12,323 nt of DNA, from positions 1-12,323 of the forward strand of contig JALLAZ010000851.1 of assembly GCA_036939755.1 (NCBI GenBank), given 5' to 3'. This document shows positions 1 through 8,205 of this stretch, piece by piece. The position numbers and the translations under genes were made by a program. The notes below the pieces were generated by a model that was not told where the DNA came from, searched no databases, and was given only the letters and a program-made list of their open reading frames with translations. Each line of letters opens with the position of its first letter. Within the stretch, counting starts at the first letter, position 1. Source of the DNA: Stephanodiscus triporus. Its lineage: Eukaryota; Bacillariophyta; Thalassiosirophyceae; Thalassiosirales; Thalassiosiraceae.

Positions 1-228
1 TACTGAGCATCCCGTTTGCATGCCAGCCGGCCTTAAGTTGTCGTAGAAAATAGGTGCAAGTCTACGCACTGCAACACAGTGTACCACGCTGGATGAAAAC
101 CAGTCAATTTTAATTGGACTGACAGCTCTAGTAGGCACATATGGGCGCCTAGTAAACATCCAACTGATGGTGGGATTGTTTGCAATACTCCCTCTGTTCA
201 GTAACAAGGGATGACTTCTTCGAATTGG
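1..228 (-). CDS. Unknown protein, downstream frame, open to window edge (partial)
   Basis: On the minus strand this frame is open for 76 codons, from a TGA at 229-231 to the left edge of the window, so it is incomplete at its 3' end. The residues include the stretches LLLNRGSIANNP, TISWMFTRRPYVP and APIFYDNLRPAGM, which read like ordinary protein rather than low-complexity noise. It overlaps the end of the 198-680 frame by about 30 bases in a different register, so a single shift around 200-228 would join the two into one longer protein. I do not recognise the family. It could be the continuation of a gene broken by one indel, a second exon, or chance. Coding status is moderately uncertain. 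Confidence 0.35.
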
Positions 229-680
229 TCAGTCAAAGCTGTTACAATAAGCTTGGGCTTGGTGGTAGATTCGAAGAAGGGTTTGTCGGTAGGTAAAATA
301 TGGGCCGTTTTGAGACGCAGGAATTTCGAACCGTTTTTTGAGTCAGTGGGACTGAAAAACAGGGAGGTATGGTACGTACGCATACGGTACTGAGTAGGTT
401 GGACATACTCAACAGCCTTCATCAGGATGTCTTGGAAAACCACGTCCTCTTGCCCCATTGCTGCCATGGCAAGCTCAGGGTTCATAGTGAAGTCCCTATG
501 CCCAAACCCACCTTCATCTTTGTCTGTGTCATAATCTGATGCAGCACCAGACGAAGAAGCAGCCAGCAATGGAGGAGGCTTCTTTCCATCACCACAAGAT
601 GAATAGATATTACGGCGACTGCGGGGATCCCTCGACTTTTTCACCGCTGTGGTTGCCATAACCTCCACCATGGAGGTCAA
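198..680 (-). CDS. Unknown protein, upstream frame (160 aa)
   Basis: A 160-codon ATG-initiated minus-strand frame. The first ~60 residues are basic and then Ser/Ala/Asp-rich and look disordered (AASSSGAASDYDTDKDEGG). Residues from about 65 onward look globular, with alternating hydrophobic and charged residues (VVFQDILMKAVEYVQP, KTAHILPTDKPFF, KPKLIVTALTDQFEEVIP). It stops at TGA 198-200, where an overlapping frame continues to the window edge, suggesting that the protein continues and has been cut by a frame change. A second ATG lies three codons after the first, so the exact start is open. A C-rich tract lies just upstream (about 733-780). No family is recognised and no transposase motif is seen. 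It could be a host gene or a remnant of another mobile element. Confidence 0.4.
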   Translation of the reverse strand: MTSMVEVMATTAVKKSRDPRSRRNIYSSCGDGKKPPPLLAASSSGAASDYDTDKDEGGFGHRDFTMNPELAMAAMGQEDVVFQDILMKAVEYVQPTQYRMRTYHTSLFFSPTDSKNGSKFLRLKTAHILPTDKPFFESTTKPKLIVTALTDQFEEVIPCY

Positions 681-732
681 GAGTACCCGTCCGCCCTAGT
701 CCCCCCCATGAATTGTTGTCACCCTCATGCAG

Positions 733-780
733 CTCCCTCCCCCGCTCCCCCCTTCCCCTCTCCTCCAACCCCCCCTCCTC
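733..780. other. C-rich tract with G-quadruplex potential on the minus strand
   Basis: Runs of 5, 6, 4 and 6-7 cytosines separated by short pyrimidine spacers. Read on the minus strand these are four or more G-runs within 48 bases, matching the pattern for a G-quadruplex. It lies 50-100 bases upstream of the minus-strand ATG at 680, so it could be in that gene's 5' UTR or promoter. That is inferred from position only. Confidence 0.4.
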
Positions 781-934
781 TGCCTCCCTCAAACAACGCT
801 CATTTGCTGCCTTGCATATATGGGAGGGGGATCGCTAATCCGCCAGAGGTACTCATCCCGATCCTTGTTGTCTTGTTGGCGGTTCCATTGCTTGAGGAGA
901 TGGTGATCACCTCTTGATGCCATTTGATGACAGG

Positions 935-1215
935 TAATGGTGGCGGTGGTGGCGACGGTGACAGTACAACAGCGGCGGCGGCAGTCAATGGCAGCGGCGA
1001 CGGCGGCAGAGGCAGTCGACGGCGGCGGCGGCAGTATACAGTGGCGGCAATGGATGGTGGTGGCTGCAGTCGGTGGCGATCTATGGCGGCGGCGACGGCG
1101 GCAGGCCGGCAGGCGGCGGGAGCGGTCGATGACAGCAGTCAGGGATGGCTGGCGACAGCAGCCAGGTGGGGGGAGTGGCAGCCGGCTGCAGTCGATGGGG
1201 GCGGCAGCGAAGATT
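935..1215. repeat. Degenerate GGC/GCA trinucleotide-rich region
   Basis: About 280 bases built mainly from GGC, GCA, GAC and GGT triplets, with recurring short words such as ggcggcggcggcagt, gcagtcgacgg and gcagtcgatggg. The period is three but impure, as in an old expanded trinucleotide tract. It gives long open frames on the plus strand (for example 924-1421) whose predicted protein is Ala/Gly/Arg-rich and low complexity. I do not call those genes. Confidence 0.55.
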
Positions 1216-1346
1216 CGGTGATTGCGGACGATGATAATGACAGCCAGAGAATTGTCATAAAGCAGACTCTATGTGGTAAAGCCTCCTTTCTATGCACTCC
1301 ACCGCAGCTTCTGAACAGTAAAAAAACGAGTGGGAGATCCCCCCCC
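1216..1346. other. No gene seen; ends in a C homopolymer
   Basis: Unique-looking sequence between the trinucleotide region and the palindromic element. It ends in a homopolymer of about 11 cytosines (1339-1349) that runs into the left terminal repeat of that element. No coding or RNA signal is recognised. Confidence 0.3.
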
Positions 1347-1490
1347 CCCACCCATATCTGCATACAAGGCCAGCGACTGTACTGTAACTACCTATCGGTA
1401 GGTACCGTACAGGTGTGGTAGTTTCCTGTCACCTACCTACCGCTAGGTAGTTAGGTGACAGTAACTAGCTGGTATGCAGATATGGGTGGG
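1347..1490. mobile_element. MITE-like palindromic element, 144 bp, 19-bp perfect TIRs
   Basis: The left end CCCACCCATATCTGCATAC (1347-1365) is the exact reverse complement of 1472-1490. The interior holds further self-complementary segments: one around ctacctatcggtaggta (about 1388-1404), and a second hairpin with arms near ctgtcacctacctacc and taggtagttaggtgacag (about 1425-1461). The whole segment could fold into a multi-branched stem. I cannot define a target-site duplication, partly because the left flank is a C run. It has no coding capacity. It is best read as a small non-autonomous or fold-back element. Confidence 0.55.
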
Positions 1491-1674
1491 CCTGGCCGTC
1501 GTTTAGGATTCTGAATTGCTTAGGAATGTTGCAGCACAGCATATTGGAGTTGAGAGTTGAATACTTAGCCTGCATCTGGTATCGAATCATGAGCGTCGTA
1601 ATAAGAGGTGAATGCAGATGTAGGATAGCATAATGGTGACAACCGCTAAGTAACATTCTTCCTTGGTGATGGTG

Positions 1675-1682
1675 CCACTAAC
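1675..1682. repeat. Left 8-bp target-site duplication
   Basis: CCACTAAC directly abuts the left TIR of the 938-bp element and is repeated exactly at 2621-2628 next to the right TIR. Confidence 0.75.
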
Positions 1683-1701
1683 CTTGGTTGGTAATCTCGG
1701 C

Positions 1702-1734
1702 GTCGTGTTGGGGATTTTTTCCCCAAAACACGAC
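1702..1734. repeat. Hairpin near left TIR
   Basis: gtcgtgtt (1702-1709) pairs with aacacgac (1727-1734). An inner gggg/cccc stem is separated by a two-base bulge and a T-rich loop. It lies just inside the left TIR of the 938-bp element. Confidence 0.5.
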
Positions 1735-1879
1735 AGACATGCCGACATGTCACCGTGACATATTGGCGCAAACACAGACCATGTCAGCGACATTGAGCTG
1801 TGTCAGCTCCTTAGATGCCGTGTCGATGTTGTGTCGGCATGACGATTACCCGACATGTTCCAATAGTACTACGATATTA

Positions 1880-2350
1880 TGCAACAATCAAATAATCATG
1901 GCGATGCAGCGGTGGCTTTGGGAGATGGCGGTGGCGAAATGGCATTTGGGGAGGTGTTGTTGCGATCACGATGCTACAGGATGCAACGCGACCACTACGA
2001 GATGCTACGCGATGACACAATGACGCGACGAGAGGGACGGCAAGACAGAATGATGCCGTGATGACAAGATGCAACGCAATGATGCAACAATCGAACAAAG
2101 CGGGCATGACGAGTTTCTTCAGGGGGCACGATACAATGACGAGGGGAGACAAGACGCAGCAACGCAATGACTTGATGACACAAGACGAGAGGGACGACAA
2201 GAGATGAGATGCAGCGGACGACGTGGCATGTCGACGCGATGGGACGCGACACAATGACAAGGGGCAGCAGAGAGATGATGCAACAACCAACCAGGCAAAC
2301 AAACAAATGGACAAACACCAACCAAAGCGGGTGCGTGAGGTGATGACATG
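1880..2350. repeat. Degenerate internal direct repeats of the 938-bp element
   Basis: Purine-rich sequence in which related blocks recur. The clearest pair starts gatgacacaa at 2011 and 2174, each followed by cgacgagagggacg-like sequence. A second pair near 2129 and 2246 contains atacaatgacgagggg and acacaatgacaagggg. Spacing is irregular, roughly 75-160 bases. Shorter gatgcaacg words also recur. The open frames here on both strands are by-products of the repeats. Confidence 0.5.
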
Positions 2351-2620
2351 GCAAGAGGTGAAGATGTGATGCGAGGGGGTGGAGGGCGGATGATTTTTGT
2401 GTGTATTTGTTGGGGGGCGGTTATGTAGATCAACATTTCACCTAGGAATTAGTTCTTCCTACATACAAATATCATCTGTTCGTGGTACCTCAATGTCGGA
2501 AAATCACGACACAAAAGTGTGCGGACACACAAGAAACATGTCGCTGAAATTGGCCTGTCGGGGCAAAAATTGGCGGCATTGTCACTTGTCGCCAACATGT
2601 CACCGACATTACCAGCCAAG

Positions 2621-2628
2621 CCACTAAC
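2621..2628. repeat. Right 8-bp target-site duplication
   Basis: Exact copy of CCACTAAC found at 1675-1682, directly following the right TIR end at 2620. Confidence 0.75.
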
Positions 2629-2788
2629 AATGACAGGCATTTTGTTTGTGTCCGAATTGTAGAGTACAGTGGCCCACCCTCTGTTAATAATCTCACATCT
2701 GCAATGCATTACTAGTGGCCACCCACAAAACTGGGCACCACTGGTGAATAATCAGCATTCACAGGCACAGGGGATAGTTAGGGGATTG
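2629..2788. other. Spacer between two mobile elements, no gene seen
   Basis: About 160 bases of apparently unique sequence between the 938-bp element and Harbinger-like copy 1. It ends in TTG, which corresponds to the target triplet on the left side of copy 1. No coding or RNA signal is recognised. Confidence 0.35.
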
Positions 2789-2807
2789 GGCTGTGATTTT
2801 GTTAGCC

Positions 2808-2907
2808 AAAAAACAGTACGCAAATACACAAAAGAACAGGTGGGAACAATATTTTTGAAGATTTTTAAGACAGTGTCTTTTGTGCATTAGTGTATCTGTC
2901 AGTTTTT
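2808..2907. repeat. Left subterminal hairpin of copy 1
   Basis: The arm at 2808-2835 (aaaaaacagtacgcaaatac...) is inverted at 2876-2907 (..agtgtatctgtcagttttt), around a spacer of about 40 bases. The same arrangement occurs at 8116-8205 in copy 2. Repeated tacacaaa motifs could be binding sites for the transposase or the zinc-finger partner (inference). Confidence 0.55.
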
Positions 2908-3081
2908 GTCTTGTGTTTTTGTTGCCACGTCGGCCGCAAATGCACAGATGTGCAGTTTCCGGACCATGCCCACCTCACATTTTTTGAGGTCACCCTTGCT
3001 GCTGACGGCTCTGATCTGTTGTTGATGAAGGTTCCCAAGCTCTCTAGGCAATATAGTTGTCTCAATAAAAAAATATCCACC

Positions 3082-4702
3082 ATGGCTGATCCAGCGCCTG
3101 ATGCGTGGGCATGTTCTGCCTGCAGTTACGCCGAGAAATACAATTGCTCTTGCTGCGCCATGTGCGACACGCTGCGACCCAAGGGTAGTTGCTCCATTTT
3201 GCTCATCATTAAAAATTTGACTCACCCTGTCACTGTTGCAGTGCGCGGACGTAAACCTCCAAAGGATAGGTCGACTCAGGGGGGGGTTCTACTGCTCCTT
3301 GTGAGTCTCCCCCACGAAGTGCCAAGAATAAGGCAAATCAGAGAATCGCTGCCCAGTTGATTGGCTTGTCCTGCTCACGTGCCTGTGGCTCAGGTGGTGC
3401 ATAGAGCCCGATTCTTCCCCTGATGGCCCATTGGTCCCCCCTCCTGGTGTTGCCCATGCTGGCCCGGGCCTCGTTGGTGTTGCTGGGGAGGAAGAATCGG
3501 AGTAGTCTGAGGGCAGTTCCCCCTCTCCCTCTTTGGGCGATGTTGGGCGCAAAACAACGGGTTTGGACAGTAGTCCAATTGATCCGCTTATGATCGATTA
3601 CAGTGACAGCTACCATCCTGGCAAAGATTACCCAACCAATGGAGAGGTCAGTAAGTATTCTCTTTTTCAGCATTTCACTCATTACATGACCAAAATTGCA
3701 AGGCCGTTGAGCTTGCCATTTTGGTTGAAGCAGGCACCGTCGTCTGTGATATGGACCCAATGAAGAAGGCTAATCACGAGCAGTTGTTGCTGCGTAAGTA
3801 TATTGAAATCATTCATGAGATTGAAGATAGCTGTTTTGAGGATGCGACAATCCATCGTGATATGTTAGCAGGGTATAAGGGCTACAAGGCCAAGCAGGGA
3901 CTTTACTGGTTTGAACTTGCTCCGCAAGCTAGAACAAGAGATGATGGACGTGCACAAGTTCGTGGTGAGGTTCCGTTTTAACATCCCAGCGGGGCTGCCC
4001 AGCGGTCTAACCCAGCTGCGAGACATGAAGGTGCCTGTGGTGGCTAAGTTGTGGAAGTTGAAATACCTGGTATTGTGTTGTTGATTGTTGTTTTCTTTTT
4101 GCAATCTCATCCAAGCATCCGAGCGTGCACCCTTTTTTTCGCAGAATGAACCTGCTGTCGATTACAACGACATCCAATCCGTCATGGAGCATGTTTCTCA
4201 GAGTTGGTGGCTCAAGCACGAGGTATGCAAATATCGTATTCTTTCGATCTTTGTCCACAAGGACAACAAGGACATCTTGTCCACTCCAACAAGACTTCCT
4301 CCGGGTGATAGTCGTAAGGATGCAAGGAAGAAGACGGCAAGCATGTTGGTCGGTAAACAGGCAGCTGCCAAGGCCAAATGCCCCGTTGAGAAGTACAGCG
4401 ACGTCGACCATCAAATGAAGAAGGTGCAAGTGGATGAGATGCGCTCTCAGGTAGAATCGCCGAGTAAAATTGTGTCACAGATCAATGTCATGTGCAACAA
4501 CGTGGAGATCTACATTGCAATGTTTGGCGAGGATAAATATCATCAAAAAATTGGACAGCTCATGAATAAACTGCCTGGATTGGGCAAAAAAGTTGGCAAT
4601 GGTGTGAATGCTGGGGTGCAGGAGGTCAATTTGACTTTGTCAGCTGGTGATGATGATGATGAAGACAACATTGATGACTACAGAACTGATGGAACTGATT
4701 AG
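3082..4702 (+). pseudogene. RanBP2-like zinc-finger accessory protein of copy 1, exon 1 broken
   Basis: This is the homologue of the copy 2 gene at 8381-10046. The ATG at 3082 sits in an ACCATGG context, and the first 25 residues contain W-x-C-x2-C-x10-C-x2-C (W9, C11, C14, C25, C28). Compared with copy 2, exon 1 is disrupted at an 8-G run (3279-3286), by indels and a stop around 3360-3412, by a deletion near 3690-3700 and by a frame change near 3905-3925. A 75-nt intron, 4070-4144 (gtattg...ttcgcag), sits at the same codon position as in copy 2. Exon 2, 4145-4702, is fully open (185 codons) and ends in a Gly/Asn segment and a very acidic tail (DDDDEDNIDDY). A full-length product cannot be made from this copy. 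Its intact exon 2 confirms the reading frame in copy 2. Confidence 0.75.
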
Positions 4703-4732
4703 TAAAGCATTTGATTTTGTTTCATTTGTTTC

Positions 4733-4904
4733 CCCCGGGCATGGGAGAGGACCCAAAGGAAGGGTGGTAGGGGTGTTCTCATATATTAATTATTTCATTA
4801 AAATATACTTTAAATCATCTAATAAAAATTACCTATTGAATGAACAAATTATAATATGAGGACCCCCTACCACCCTTCCTTTGGGTCCTCTCCCATGCCC
4901 GGGG
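4733..4904. terminator. Long inverted repeat between convergent genes of copy 1
   Basis: A perfect 41-bp inverted repeat (4733-4773 and 4864-4904) extends imperfectly inward for about 12 more bases and encloses an AT-rich loop of about 70 bases. It begins 31 bases after the stop of the zinc-finger gene and ends 62 bases beyond the transposase stop. Transcripts from both sides would therefore carry a strong stem in their 3' UTR or intergenic region. A role as a bidirectional terminator or 3'-end signal is inferred from position. The corresponding repeat in copy 2 is at 10067-10254. Confidence 0.6.
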
Positions 4905-4965
4905 CACAAAGTGATCTGTAAAATAAAAACAACCTATGCTGCGATTGGTCCATTCTGGCAAAATC

Positions 4966-6354
4966 TTACCAACAGTGCCCTAGCCATATGTCGCCCAATT
5001 GAATCGCAACAAATTTCTCCGTCTGATTTACATCAACTGTTGTATGCCCGCTTAGCCACAATCCATCATCACCAATGGGATACCCCCTCCCAACACGAAC
5101 ATCCATCTGCTCCATTTGGTCAAGAAGGAAGTTGTGTAGGCAAGCGCATGCCACGAATATTTTTCGCACTTCCCAATGTCCCGATAATTTAGTCCATGGT
5201 TCAGTATTCTCCACCTCTTCTTCAATATCCCAAAAGTACACTCAACATCCTTCCGGACACTCTCGAGATTAGGGAGAAGTAACCCTCCAGTGTGGCCTTA
5301 TTCACACTCTCGTATGGACGAATCGATTGAGGCCAACACAAATAACTGTTATCACAAATCAAATACATACCCCTCTCTTCCCTGACTTCCCCCCCAGCCA
5401 TGTAGTAACACCACACAACGTCCTTCATCCACACCTTATGAATGTCCCGTACATTTGTGTTGATCTTGACAATATGCTTGTCGTTGAAGGTGCCAAACTG
5501 TGGCCCATAAACACCGAGAATGCACCAATTGAAATCATTGATGGTAGCCCTTCTTCCCCTTTGCTTGATTAAGGTTGCCTGTCCGACAAGCAAACCATTT
5601 TATATGGACAACGTCCTTTGAACCACATGCCCCCGGCAACAATGTGTGATGCGATTCAACTTGGCTATATTCTCCGGAAGTGCAATGTACTCACCCCTCA
5701 TATCCATGAATGCGTTGAGAAACACACAAAGAAAAACTTATGAATATCGGATGTGCAGATAGGAGTCAATGCCCTCAACAAGCAAAATGCAGCGCCGTGA
5801 CCCAAAATGTAAGGTGCAGACATCACCAACAGCTCCGCCCTCTGCACTCCAACGGCCTTGGACGTGTCAGTTCCTCGACCTTTGCAAGGCACATCCAAAA
5901 CCAATGGCAAAACTTGCCAAATCTATCGGACGAAGAGCTTGTAGGTCATATCACGCATCTGCCCGGGCTTCAGGAAGTTGATGTACCAGCACGAAGTCAC
6001 AACACTTTCAAAACAATAGTGTTGGTTTGCCCGACGTCGTCGGCATTGTCATTGGCGCCTACGATGTTGGCCCGCCACATAGTCCTCAACAGAAAAATCA
6101 CAAGAAATGCTGTCAAATTCATATGAACCTGACGCTGACAAATCATCACCACTCTTGTCGAAGCAGGAAAATTCAGCACCAAAATCAAAGCCAAAGTCGA
6201 TGTCCATCAAAACTTCCGAGGAAAAATCAACAAGAAGACCAAAGAAATTGGGGGGGAGGGGGAAAGTCATGGCGGATAGGGTAGGGATAGCAATAGTGCT
6301 GGTGGCAAAGAAATTGGCCAAAGAGGATGGCAGGAGGGAGACGGAAGTAAGCAA
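4966..6354 (-). pseudogene. PIF/Harbinger (Plant_tran-type) DDE transposase of copy 1, multiply frameshifted
   Basis: Frames on the minus strand together match the Plant_tran/DDE_Tnp_4 layout. There is an acidic N-terminus (GDDLSASGSYEFDS), then HKFFFV, a GS-x-DVVHIKW block with the first Asp at 5613-5615, NDKHIVKIN, ICDNSYLCWP with the second Asp at 5351-5353, and a DVECTFxILKKRW block with the Glu at 5241-5243. It ends with ACLHNFLLDQMEQMD and a tail stopping at 4966. The gene is broken by several indels. One lies near 5719 in the HKFFF region, a deletion precedes the first Asp, and about 19 bases are missing near 5548 relative to copy 2. Further single-base shifts lie near 5266 and around 5150-5210. 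The three catalytic positions survive but in different frames. The start is uncertain; ATGs at 6354 and 6270 are candidates. Confidence 0.8.
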
Positions 6355-6589
6355 GGCAGGTGGAAGAGTAGTGTCGACTGGGCAGAAGTGAATCCTCTTG
6401 GAGGAAGATGGCCTTCCCGCCAGAGAACGAATCCTATTCGTCTATATGTACACATGACACATAGACACTCCACACGTCGAGGAATAATTTGTGTGAAAAA
6501 GCCAAACAAAACAAATTCACAAATAGGGCTAGTCAGTTTGTAATGTGTATTTGCATAACCGCACAACAAAAATGCCTTTTGGGCCCTTC

Positions 6590-6676
6590 CCGACATAACA
6601 ATTACACAAAAGAACAGTAACAAACAAAAAAACACCTTCGCACCGTCTTTCGTGTATTTGTGTATTTGTGTATCTG
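6590..6676. repeat. Right subterminal repeats of copy 1
   Basis: Tandem gtgtatttgtgtatttgtgtatctg just inside the right TIR is partly inverted by ataacaattacacaaaagaa about 40 bases inward, mirroring the left-end hairpin. Confidence 0.45.
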
Positions 6677-6785
6677 GCTAAAAAAATCACAGCCTTATTC
6701 ACCCATTCTAAAAGTTTGGATTTGGGAGTTCAGCAGTTTCAGTTAGACAAGGGCATCATTTTGGTGTGAGAATAAGCATCAAAAA

Positions 6786-6996
6786 TGTATTACCCTTTTC
6801 TTGGGGCCATGGCCACCCCCGGGGTTTCTTTTTCAATTTTTTTTAACGTGCACGCCACACAAAACACACGAGAAAGCAGGGTTTGTTGTGAGTTGATCGT
6901 GTGTTTTGTCTAGTGTTTTGTGTGGCATGCCCGTTAAAAAAAAGTCAAAAAAAGAAACCCTGGGGGTGGCCATAGTCCTGAGAAAAGGGTAATACA
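6786..6996. mobile_element. Fold-back MITE, 211 bp
   Basis: The outer ten bases TGTATTACCC are perfectly inverted at 6987-6996. The arms 6786-6868 and 6913-6996 are complementary over about 83 bases with a handful of mismatches, sharing words such as ggccaccccc, gggtttctttt and gccacacaaaacac. They surround a loop of about 45 bases. The ends can be read as TA flanking TACCCTTTTCT-type TIRs, which would suit a Tc1/mariner-type TA duplication, but that is inference. There are no genes. It lies 92 bases beyond the right end of Harbinger-like copy 1. Confidence 0.7.
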
Positions 6997-6999
6997 ATA

Positions 7000-7212
7000 G
7001 GGAAATAAACACTAATACACAAAAACAGTTGAAAACTATCATCCCACCATCTTCCTGCAAAAAATTTCCATAGTACATGATTTTTTCTGAAAATACCACC
7101 AGCCACCAACCACTCGCCTGGCACATGAGATGATGGTAAGCATTACCACTTGCATTCATCTCTCTTGCTACCTTCACCTTCATTGCCCTGTTGCCTCTTC
7201 TTTCTCAGTGTT
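7000..7212. other. Intergenic, no gene seen
   Basis: Sequence between the fold-back MITE and the microsatellite. Open frames here are short and show no recognisable domain. Confidence 0.3.

Positions 7213-7267
<55 letters not shown>
7213..7267. repeat. (GCA)18 microsatellite
   Basis: An uninterrupted run of 18 GCA units plus a final G. It falls in open frames that would give poly-Ala on the minus strand (frame 7143-7466), but the surrounding predicted protein is compositionally biased and unconvincing as a gene. Confidence 0.9.
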
Positions 7268-7268
<1 letters not shown>

Positions 7269-8096
7269 GCTGGGCATTAAGTTAAGTTGACTGCCATGTG
7301 TTGCCTGATCCTTCCTTCTGTCCCTCTTCTCTGTCATTGTCAGCTTTCTGTCTTCTGTTGTTGGCCATGCAGTTGCCATCCCCATCCCTCTCATCACTGC
7401 CATTGCTATTGCCATCTCCATCTCTGATAGCAGTCCTGCTTCAGCTGCCTCCCTCCACCTTGTCATTGTTGAGTTAACTTTTTGTTGTCATATTGTCCTT
7501 GTTATTATCCTTGACAATGTCATCATCGTCATTGTCGTTGTCCTGCCGGTGGTAGCAGACCACCCTGGATTGCTGCCGCCTTCACTGGCACCTGACACTG
7601 TGTAAGTGTGCACACACCTCCCTGCTCACTGCCCTGACATCATCTATCCTCCTCATCTCCTCACTGCTATTACCACCATGCTGGACCATGCTCTTGGTTG
7701 CAGCCTCATACTACACCGGTGCATTGGTGATGCAACTCCATCCCATCCCTGATTGCAAGAGATGCTCAACATTGCAGTGCTGCTCTGGGTCAATGCCGCT
7801 GGGTAGAGGGAGGAGGGACTGGGACACCATCAGGATATTGACATTGATGAATGGGATCCCTCCCACACTCCACGCCATTGCTGCTGACGTTGCCACTCCC
7901 CCAATCTCCTCTCCAAACAGACGACGGCCGAGTCAATGGCAACGTGTTTCCTTCAACAAATCTTGCTGAAGTGAGCTCATTGCCTGGGTGCCTTCGTCTG
8001 TTTGCTCGGTCGAGAAGGCTGGAGGATTTATCGGTGCTTTCGAAGTGTGGAATTCCCTCGTGGGCTTGCTATCTTTCATGGGCCAACACTATCTCA
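7268..8096. other. Inter-element spacer, CT-rich, no gene supported
   Basis: About 830 bases rich in CATTGCC/CATTGTC/CATCTCC-like words around 7330-7560, suggesting decayed simple sequence. Short open frames exist (for example 7688-7969), but they show no domain, no conserved start context and no partner copy in the window. The region ends in TCA at the left end of Harbinger-like copy 2. Confidence 0.35.
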
Positions 8097-8115
8097 GGCT
8101 TTGTTTTTTTAGCTC

Positions 8116-8205
8116 AAAAACAGATACACAGATACACAAAAGAATAGTTGGGAACAATTTTTTTCGGATGGCATCTTTTGTGTATTTGTGTATTTGTCTG
8201 TTTTT
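8116..8205. repeat. Left subterminal hairpin of copy 2
   Basis: The arm 8116-8143 (aaaaacagatacacagatac...) is inverted at 8174-8205 (...gtatttgtctgttttt), with one 4-base difference in length and two substitutions. It is a clearer version of the structure at 2808-2907. Confidence 0.65.

Larger units (their letters stand above)
1683..2620. mobile_element. Non-autonomous DNA transposon, 938 bp, 8-bp TSD
   Basis: The left end CTTGGTTGGTAATCTCGG matches the reverse complement of the right end, CTTGGCTGGTAATGTCGG. Identity is 24 of 29 positions through the following GTGTTGG, and weaker similarity continues inward (shared cagcgacat and tgtgt words). The flanks carry a perfect direct duplication CCACTAAC at 1675-1682 and 2621-2628. 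An 8-bp duplication is known for hAT-like elements and falls in the range for Mutator-like elements; longer TIRs lean toward the latter, but the superfamily is not resolved. The interior (about 1880-2350) is filled with degenerate GATGACACAATGACG-like repeats and no convincing gene, so the element would need a transposase in trans. Confidence 0.75.
2789..6694. mobile_element. PIF/Harbinger-like transposon, copy 1 (3906 bp)
   Basis: The left end GGCTGTGATTTTGTTAGCC (2789-2807) is the near-perfect inverse of the right end ggctaaaaaaatcacagcc (6676-6694). Similarity extends inward through 'acgcaaatacacaaaaga'-like motifs. Flanking triplets are TTG on the left and TTA on the right, consistent with the TWA-type 3-bp duplication of Harbinger elements after one substitution. 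It carries two convergent genes: a plus-strand zinc-finger protein gene (3082-4702) and a minus-strand Plant_tran-type transposase gene (4966-6354), with a long hairpin (4733-4904) between them. Both genes are broken, so this copy is unlikely to be autonomous. It is diverged from copy 2 and so is not a recent duplicate. Confidence 0.85.

Noticed and set aside
924..1421. 165-codon plus-strand open frame
   Set aside because: It is a by-product of the GGC/GCA-rich tract; the predicted protein is low complexity and runs into the unrelated palindromic element.
1880..2350. Possible CRISPR-like or satellite array
   Set aside because: Repeat spacing and sequence are irregular, and the segment sits within a TIR/TSD-bounded element of a eukaryotic genome.
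1877..2436. Several overlapping Cys/Ser/Leu-rich minus-strand frames
   Set aside because: All three frames are open over the same repeat-rich interior of the 938-bp element, as expected from repeats, not coding.
4733..4904. Hairpin as an independent MITE inserted in copy 1
   Set aside because: The same hairpin occupies the same gene junction in diverged copy 2, and no target duplication is seen, so it is part of the parent element.
7143..7466. Minus-strand frame with a poly-Ala run
   Set aside because: Open because of the (GCA)18 repeat and CT-rich simple sequence; no domain, and the flanking residues are compositionally biased.
7688..7969. 93-codon plus-strand frame
   Set aside because: No recognisable motif and no start-context or homology support within the window.
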